Under the pieces are notes generated by a model. That model worked only from the letters and a program-made list of their open reading frames with translations. It was not told the DNA's origin and ran no database searches. The position numbers and the translations under genes are program-made. This document shows positions 48,857-54,446 of a stretch of DNA of 54,446 nucleotides, in pieces. Source of the stretch: Bacteroidales bacterium (GTDB lineage Bacteria > Bacteroidota > Bacteroidia > Bacteroidales > UBA7960); NCBI GenBank assembly GCA_003559855.1, contig PWJZ01000070.1, forward strand, positions 1-54,446. The letters run 5' to 3'. Numbering within the stretch: the stretch's first letter is position 1; every line of letters begins with the position of its first letter.

Positions 48857-49441
48857 TCATATTTTTGAATTCTTAACCGGGCACGAGTGACCATGGATAA
48901 TGTTTGGTTCAAAAGATTGGTAATGCAGGACAGCTAAATTGGATACTCTTTCTGCAATTTTTCTGAACCACACGGTAAAATTATCGGGAATCTCTTTTAT
49001 CCGATTCAAAACCGAATCGATATCAACATATTTAAACTCACAAACTTCAGCTGGGTCGGGATCAGGTATTTTATCGGAAAATCCAATAAAAACATGGTCA
49101 AATTCATACTCTGTTAAATTATTGTCAAGTCTTTCTTTATATGTAAAATCAAAGATTTTAATTAAATCAGTATCTATTCCCATTTCTTGTTCTGATCTTC
49201 TTGATGCGGCCTCAATTGTTGTTTCGCCGGGATAAGGATGGGTGCAGGCAGTATTAGTCCATAATCCGGGTGAATGGTATTTTGTGAGTGCACGACGTTG
49301 AATCAACATCTGCTTTTTCGAATTAAATATAAAAACAGAAACGGCCCTGTGTAGCAGAGCCTTTCTATGAACTTCAATTTTCCCCATTTCTCCTATGTCA
49401 TTATCATCATTATCAACAAGTATTACTTTTTCTGATTTCAC
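48857..49441 (-). CDS. idi: isopentenyl-diphosphate isomerase, type I
   Basis: It converts IPP to DMAPP, the isoprenoid starter unit. The 194 residues have the Nudix fold with the catalytic Cys in WTNTACTHP and the acidic EYEFDHVF motif. Metal-binding residues are present in AASRRSEQEMGI. The start is GTG 49441, one base after the TGA of crtB, so coupling is likely. In the operon it supplies precursor for carotenoids. Confidence 0.92.
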   Translation of the reverse strand: MKSEKVILVDNDDNDIGEMGKIEVHRKALLHRAVSVFIFNSKKQMLIQRRALTKYHSPGLWTNTACTHPYPGETTIEAASRRSEQEMGIDTDLIKIFDFTYKERLDNNLTEYEFDHVFIGFSDKIPDPDPAEVCEFKYVDIDSVLNRIKEIPDNFTVWFRKIAERVSNLAVLHYQSFEPNIIHGHSCPVKNSKI

Positions 49442-49442
49442 T

Positions 49443-50309
49443 TCAAATTAGTTTAAGTTGATACATAACAAATACCCGCAAAAAAATAAAATATTTTTTT
49501 ACGTTTGATATTCGGATTCTTTCTGTAATAACTTTATCAGGAGGAGTGCGTCTGATTTTTTTTAGTAAACTTTTATAGTAAAAGTATGCCAGGGCTACTG
49601 CTAATTTAGACCTGCCCGGTAATTGTTTTATTCCACTCCAGGCTCCATTGAATTCTTTGTCAATTGACTCCTCGATTAAAGTTTTACTATCCTTATCTAA
49701 TTCAGGGCCTGTGATCTCAGGGAAATAGGTTCGTCCTAGCTCATTTATATCAGTTTTCAGATCACGTAAGAAATTTACTTTCTGGAATGCCGAACCCAAT
49801 TTTCTAGCCGGCTCTTCCAGATTTTCGTAAAGTATTTGCTCTCCATTGCAAAACACTTTTAAGCACATTAGACCTACCACAGAAGCAGAGCCATATATGT
49901 ATTTCCCTAATTCTTTTGAGCTGGCATAATCAGTTTTTGTTAAATCATATTTCATGCTTTTCATAAAAGCATAAATATGCTCCTTATCAATGCTGTACTT
50001 TTCAACTGTATCAGCAAAAGCAAGCAAAACAATATTCGTGCTGACATTGTTTTTAAGGGCATATTCCAGGTCTTTATTCAACTTTTCCAGTAAAAGACCT
50101 TTATTATATCCGTGAAAACTATCTGTAATTTCATCGGCCAGTCGAACAAATCCATAGATGGCATAAATAGCCTTACGTTTTTCTTTTTCTAATAATGAAG
50201 TTGCCAATGAAAATGAAGTGCTATACTTTTGAGTAATTAATCTGGAAACGGTGTAACTGTTTTCCAAAAAAAAATCAAAATTCGTAAAGGTTTTTTTCCC
50301 AGTGTTCAA
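49443..50309 (-). CDS. crtB: phytoene synthase
   Basis: It joins two geranylgeranyl diphosphates to phytoene. The 288 residues carry the two Asp-rich motifs: DEITD at 59-63 and DLKTD at 183-187 within FLRDLKTDINELGRTYFP. Other family features are YGFVRLADE and the YIYGSASVVGLMCL helix. It overlaps the glycosylase gene by 35 bp, so the two are translated from one message. Confidence 0.94.
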   Translation of the reverse strand: MNTGKKTFTNFDFFLENSYTVSRLITQKYSTSFSLATSLLEKEKRKAIYAIYGFVRLADEITDSFHGYNKGLLLEKLNKDLEYALKNNVSTNIVLLAFADTVEKYSIDKEHIYAFMKSMKYDLTKTDYASSKELGKYIYGSASVVGLMCLKVFCNGEQILYENLEEPARKLGSAFQKVNFLRDLKTDINELGRTYFPEITGPELDKDSKTLIEESIDKEFNGAWSGIKQLPGRSKLAVALAYFYYKSLLKKIRRTPPDKVITERIRISNVKKYFIFLRVFVMYQLKLI

Positions 50310-50715
50310 TTTCTCCTTCTGTTAAGTAAAACAATGGATGTATGTCTGCCTTTATAACATCCTTATGTGCTTTGTAGCGTTGTATGTCCCTGTTTTTTAA
50401 TTTGCTCATCAAAGATAAAAATTCATATTGTAATTGCCCTTTTGTAACAGGAATTTTATCTGTTTTGTTTTCAGGAATAAACTTTTCCGGATTAAAAAGA
50501 TAATTTCTTTCCCGGGCTTCTTCCCAGATAACCTGTAAATAATAATGAATGCATTTTATGGGATGGTGGGATTCTTTAAAGCGAATTAGCTGAGGGTGAT
50601 TTCTGTAACCTTTTGTATTGCCTTTCAGAACATTTTTAGCCAATAAAGCTTCTCTCCAAAGCGCAACAAGGCCTTTTGCGTCGAGGTATTTTGGATGCAA
50701 TGACCAGATTCTCAT
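50275..50715 (-). CDS. pyrimidine dimer DNA glycosylase / endonuclease V-like
   Basis: A 146-residue protein of the PF03013 family. It begins MRIWSLHPKYLDAKGLVALW and continues REALLAKNVLKG with the KGYRNHPQLIRF motif typical of bacterial members. These enzymes cut at UV-induced pyrimidine dimers and then nick the abasic site. The N-terminal amine is the reactive group in the T4 enzyme; here the second residue is Arg rather than Thr, as in its bacterial relatives. It is the first gene of the carotenoid operon and overlaps crtB by 35 bp. Confidence 0.8.
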   Translation of the reverse strand: MRIWSLHPKYLDAKGLVALWREALLAKNVLKGNTKGYRNHPQLIRFKESHHPIKCIHYYLQVIWEEARERNYLFNPEKFIPENKTDKIPVTKGQLQYEFLSLMSKLKNRDIQRYKAHKDVIKADIHPLFYLTEGEIEHWEKNLYEF

Positions 50716-51241
50716 TAAACAGTTTTTTATGTATTAATAATATATCATAGCAGAATTGAAATTGTAAACGTTTATGAGGTTTGGTTTGTTTGACGGCTTG
50801 TAAGATTTTAAAATTTGTGTCATTTTCCCCTTTTAACTTAAATTGCCATTTCATACCTTTCGTCATGTTTTGCTTCAAGGTCAGGCCATGGCTTTAAAAA
50901 TAAAAGTTTTGCAAGAAAACATAATTTTCTTTTGCTGTTGTTTGTAAACGCATAATTTGTTTCAGTACAGATGCTGCCTTATCGATCATTTCAGCATCCA
51001 TCTCTTGCCGGTTGGATGTTGCAAAAGGCTGGTTTATAGCAAACTTTAAATAACTTTGGTCTCTTATATCATGGCTTTCGCCAAACCGGTCTATACGTAG
51101 TTTTTTTATAATTATGACGGTTTCAATGATAATTGTTGGGTAAACTTCTCGTGTAGTTCTTTGTCATCGTGAATAATTTTGCACGGATGACTTGATAACT
51201 CTGCCTGTTTTTATATACATTAAGGTGTGTGTAATACAGAT
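50716..51241. other. gap upstream of the carotenoid operon
   Basis: The first 180 bases (50716-50893) should hold the operon promoter, but no TAnnTTTG was found on the minus strand; ORFs there are not convincing. The rest holds the gene remnant described next. Confidence 0.4.
50894..51220 (-). pseudogene. remnant of an unrecognised gene
   Basis: A minus-strand frame runs open to TAA 50894 and gives a protein-like C-terminus (RFGESHDIRDQSYLKFAINQ, then EMDAEMIDKAASVLKQIMRL). Upstream it meets a TGA in its own frame, or continues in another frame as HDDKELHEKFTQQLSLKP. One frameshift or one stop therefore breaks the ORF, and no intact start exists. No family is recognised. Confidence 0.4.
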
Positions 51242-52831
51242 CTATTCTACTATTAATTTTTCAGAGTCCAATAAGACACCTTTTTCATCGAATATTTGAA
51301 ACAAATACAAACCACTCTTAAAATTACTTAAATCTATATTTAATTCACGGTGGATATTTATGGATCTTTCAACTATTTTTATGCCTGCAATATTGGTAAT
51401 TATTAACTTGTAATTTGTTAGATGATCTGAATTGATCCGAACTGTCACTAAATCTTTCGCCGGATTGGGAAATAGGGTCAAAATATTTGTTTTACCGGTA
51501 TCTGTTGTTTTTATGGAAGTTGTTATAAAACCACAAAAACAACCATCGCCGAACGGATTATCCAAATAAAGTATTGTGTCATTCTGCTTAAAACAGGCAA
51601 ACTGGTAACTGTCTCCGGATTCTGTAAAATTAGAGATTAAGGGATTAAACAGACCATACCAGTCAATACTCCCGACACCTTCAACCCATGTTGTTTCACC
51701 CCATTCAGATCCTTCCAATAACCAACTTTTTCGATATTGATCGTTTTCAAGTAAAACCGAATCAATTTCAGCAACTACCTTATAATGAGTTTGTTCCCAG
51801 AATTTTACATTATCATAATGCAATGCTCCTCCTATATCGTACCAAATCGTATCACCAACTCTAAGGCTGAAATCGTATAACATAGTTTCTGAAAATCCAG
51901 TAATTAATGCAAACACCTGTTTATTATCATTTTCCCGTATGGCAGCAAAATAGGTATCTTTGGGGTTTACAATTATAGTATCACGCATCTCATAAATTTT
52001 GGAATATTCCACAGAATTTATCACCGTGTCGCCATAGACGGCATACCTGAAACTCCAGGTGTCTTCAGTAAACAAATTTTCGCCGACTGTATGCCATGCA
52101 GCATTAGATTCAGGGAAAGGATGGTAAAACAGCGTATCCCAACTACAAAGACAATCATCGCAATATGGATTATCCAAATACAAAACTTCATTATCTTGCA
52201 TAAAACAGACAAACTGAAACTGGTCGCCATTATCAAAAAGAAATACAATAACCGGATTAATCAAACCTAACCAGTCAATACTTCCAATACCTTCTACCCA
52301 TGATGTTTGTATATATAGATTACCATATTGCTCAAGATAACTATCAAGTATCAATCGCTTTCTGTACTGACCATTCTCCAATAAAACAGAATCTTTTTCC
52401 ACTACTACTTTGTAATGCGGCGTTTCTTCAAGATAAAGCGGATTGCCTTCGTATCCAACGATTATGGCACTTGCATATTCATACCAAATAGTATCACCTG
52501 TTTCTAAGTTAAAGTCATACAAAACGAATTCAGGATAACCAGGAAATTTTGCAAGGATTTGTTTGTTATCATTTTAACGGATAGCGGCAAAATATTGCCA
52601 GTCACTGCGCAAATCCAATTTCCTTTTAAAAGAATATATCTTACTCCAATTTTCATTGTTTATAACAGTATCGCCATCTAACATATATTGATAAGAATAG
52701 AGATCCTCACAAAAATTGTTTGAACCTATAGAATGCCAAATACCGTTTGTTTGAGGAAAAGAATGATGATTTTGAGATTCCAATACGCTACTTAGTGCAA
52801 TTAGAATGATTCCAATTAAAATATTTTTCAT
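51242..52831 (-). pseudogene. T9SS cargo protein interrupted by a TAA
   Basis: The reading frame from ATG 52831 has a signal peptide (MKNILIGIILIALSSVLES), then two tandem modules of about 210 residues. Each has an AAIR.NDNKQ segment and ends with WVEG(I/V)GSIDW and a YLDNP, Cys-rich part. A C-terminal type IX secretion sorting domain follows (TLFPNPAKDLVTVRIN to the ending EKLIVE). The first module is cut at AAIR by TAA (52574-52576) where the second module has Glu, so GAA to TAA is the simplest change. Both parts are otherwise open in one frame, so it is either a recent pseudogene or a sequencing error. Function is unknown. Confidence 0.75.
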
Positions 52832-52961
52832 GGCGGTTTGTTTTTTAGTTTGGATTACACACAAAAGTTTCTGATGTACATAAAGCAGGCAAGCTGCGGG
52901 CTGCTTCCATGTCCGCATTAAAAAATAAACTGAAAAATCGTTTCAAGTGTCTGTGTAAATT

Positions 52962-54023
52962 TTATTCTTTCATACATTTTAAAGTTTCCGGGTACTTAGC
53001 CTTATATATCAAAGCTTCTTTCGGAAAATTGTCTTTCAAAAAATCAAGGCTTGAAACAATTTGTTCTATAAGATGCAAATTTACTTCATAATTTAATTTA
53101 TTAATACTGTTTTTTTCTTTAATATCAGAAGAGATATCGGCAAATAAAGTTTTTTTGTTACATGAAAAATCAAATTGATTCATTTTAATTTTCTGTATTG
53201 ATTCATTTAATCTTGTATGATAGTGGATTTCTCTGTTTGTTATATCATAAACAATGCTCCATTGAGTGCCTTTATCCTGAGAGACACTGTCTAGTATATC
53301 AAATGAGTAGTTTATAATATTTTTTTCTTCAGAAAAATTATCTATTAATAAAGCGGCTGTTTTGAATCGTCCGGATGAATTAACAGTCCAGTTATCAAAC
53401 TGTTCTTGTTCTTTCTTATCACTATTTTCTATATAATTTAAAGAGTGCTCATAAGTGCAATTCGATAAAACAGGATAAGGCAAACTCTCACCTTGATGTA
53501 CAATCATTTTTCCAGATAAGTATTCAATAGTTGCAACATTACCTTCAGCATCTGCAACTAAAAAATGGAGTGGTGCTAATGATGTATAAGATATTCGTAT
53601 CAGTGTGTCGCTGTCAATTACTTCTTTAACAGTAGCAGCATTATCCAGTTGATATTGTATCCACTGTAATTCGGTAAAACCAAACCTTTTATCGGATTGC
53701 GGATATTCTGCTTGCTCCAGCCACATTTGTTCAATCACTAAACCGGCTTCATTCATGCCTCCGTATGGAAATTCTTTTCCCATTTGATTGAAAGTGATAC
53801 TGCCATATTTTGATATCCACTCAAATGTTTTTTCGGGTGGTTGGACGAATGATACTTTTTTTACATTTCTTTGGTTAAAATGGATATGACCTTCTCCCGC
53901 AGGAAAGTCAAAGTTTCGCCCGAAAACAACATTTCCTTTATGGTCTGAAAACGAAAATGTTGTACAAGATAAAGCTGAATTTGTTGTTAATATTAGTAAA
54001 ATTAATAGTGATACTTTTTTCAT
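52962..54023 (-). CDS. secreted choloylglycine-hydrolase-family amidase
   Basis: A 353-residue N-terminal-nucleophile hydrolase. The signal peptide (MKKVSLLILLILTTNSALS) is expected to be cut just before Cys20, which then becomes the catalytic N-terminal nucleophile. Other family residues are Arg in FGRNFDF, Asn in GMNEAGL and Asn in NCTYEH, plus Arg in SSGRF. The family includes bile salt hydrolases, penicillin V acylases and acyl-homoserine-lactone acylases. The substrate is not apparent. The C-terminus ends TLKCMKE. Confidence 0.88.
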   Translation of the reverse strand: MKKVSLLILLILTTNSALSCTTFSFSDHKGNVVFGRNFDFPAGEGHIHFNQRNVKKVSFVQPPEKTFEWISKYGSITFNQMGKEFPYGGMNEAGLVIEQMWLEQAEYPQSDKRFGFTELQWIQYQLDNAATVKEVIDSDTLIRISYTSLAPLHFLVADAEGNVATIEYLSGKMIVHQGESLPYPVLSNCTYEHSLNYIENSDKKEQEQFDNWTVNSSGRFKTAALLIDNFSEEKNIINYSFDILDSVSQDKGTQWSIVYDITNREIHYHTRLNESIQKIKMNQFDFSCNKKTLFADISSDIKEKNSINKLNYEVNLHLIEQIVSSLDFLKDNFPKEALIYKAKYPETLKCMKE

Positions 54024-54208
54024 AATTATTTCTTTTTAAATCGGTTGTTAATTGAATTGAGTAACATTTTGTATGTATTCGCTGTGGCTGTAGCTGTTGA
54101 CGGGCTCCGTTACTATCACCCGGGAAAAAACACTACGCGGATTGCAAAACCGGAATAACTTGCATTCTTGTCTGTTCAACATACATCATATTGCCGCCAT
54201 GTGCTTTA

Positions 54209-54446
54209 TTATTTTCTATGAATTAGATTAATTTCAGATAATTCTTTGCCAATTTGATGTATTCCGGATAATATTTTTTCAGTTTGCTTTTCAGATGGTT
54301 TTTTGTGTCCTCGTATATATTGAGATAATAATGTGGGATTCATGCCTATTTTATAGGCAAGAAATTTTGAGTTGAGTATTTTGTAGTACTGAAAAAACTG
54401 TTTAAAGTCAACCTCAAATGTTATATTTTCATGTGTTAGCTTAACG
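54209..54446 (-). CDS. small HTH protein, cut by the window edge
   Basis: The minus-strand frame is open from the window end to TAA 54209 (79 codons visible, start missing). It contains an XRE-like helix-turn-helix: FLAYKIGMNPTLLSQYIRGH, then KKPSEKQTEKILSGIHQIG and KELSEINLI. Small proteins with this pattern are common in Bacteroidota and may regulate or act as antitoxins. The 5' part lies beyond the window. Confidence 0.6.
   Translation of the reverse strand, partial: VKLTHENITFEVDFKQFFQYYKILNSKFLAYKIGMNPTLLSQYIRGHKKPSEKQTEKILSGIHQIGKELSEINLIHRK

Noticed and set aside
50636-50878. 80-residue minus-strand ORF overlapping the start of the glycosylase gene
   Set aside because: It overlaps a recognised gene by 80 bp in another frame and has no known motif; more likely chance.
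54024-54208. Possible gene between the amidase and the HTH gene
   Set aside because: Stops in all frames; only a small G+C-richer patch near 54095-54130 was seen.

Overview
The window reads as a chromosomal segment of an A+T-rich member of the Bacteroidota, probably Bacteroidales/Marinilabiliales-like. The evidence is: several promoters of the phylum type (TTG about 20 bp before TAnnTTTG); an F1Fo operon ending at the gamma gene with no beta/epsilon genes, preceded by a bactofilin; a PorW/SprE-like gene; a type IX secretion C-terminal sorting domain; and the DUF4295 gene between rpmG and ftsY. No rRNA, tRNA or CRISPR array was found by eye.

Layout. 1-7.4 kb: an IS630-like transposase remnant, then pyrG, a small secreted protein, a DoxX-like protein, rpe, pnp and rpsO. 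8.1-17.5 kb: PorW/SprE-like lipoprotein, bactofilin, AtpI-like protein and atpB-E-F-H-A-G. 17.7-20.6 kb: envelope lipoproteins (one frameshifted) and ferritin. 21-26 kb: a three-gene signalling cluster (coiled-coil protein, HPt-like protein, hybrid kinase), then rimM. 26.5-27.2 kb: a scar holding a DDE-transposase remnant and an inverted-repeat element. 27.2-33.7 kb: rpmG-DUF4295, ftsY-rimO, a phosphoesterase, hpt-adk-obgE and a PAP2 phosphatase. 34-44.4 kb: an orphan ParA, a YidE-like transporter, a membrane phosphoesterase, a TPR-SPOR protein, a dCache-HAMP-GAF-PAS sensor, a class IV aminotransferase, a rhomboid and a HAD hydrolase. 44.7-50.7 kb: a compact minus-strand operon in which a pyrimidine-dimer glycosylase leads carotenoid genes (crtB, idi, cruF-like, acyltransferase, glycosyltransferase, crtI-like). 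50.9-54.4 kb: a degraded gene, an interrupted two-repeat T9SS cargo protein, a secreted choloylglycine-hydrolase-family enzyme and an HTH gene cut by the window edge.

Two themes stand out. First, the signalling cluster at 21-26 kb keeps ATP-binding and receiver residues, but the histidine is replaced at all three positions where it would be phosphorylated (Tyr405 in the kinase H-box, Met855 in the C-terminal HPt, Gln89 in the separate HPt-like protein). It looks like a histidine-less derivative of a phosphorelay. Second, several otherwise open genes are broken by single stops, a lost start or a frameshift (ftsY codon 13, the glycosyltransferase C-terminus, the T9SS cargo gene, the PorW start, a lipoprotein). 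Either the assembly has errors or the genome is decaying; reads over those positions would decide.

The carotenoid operon encodes phytoene synthesis, desaturation, a putative hydratase, glycosylation and acylation but no recognisable cyclase. This suggests an acyclic, sugar- and acyl-modified carotenoid made together with a UV-lesion repair enzyme.
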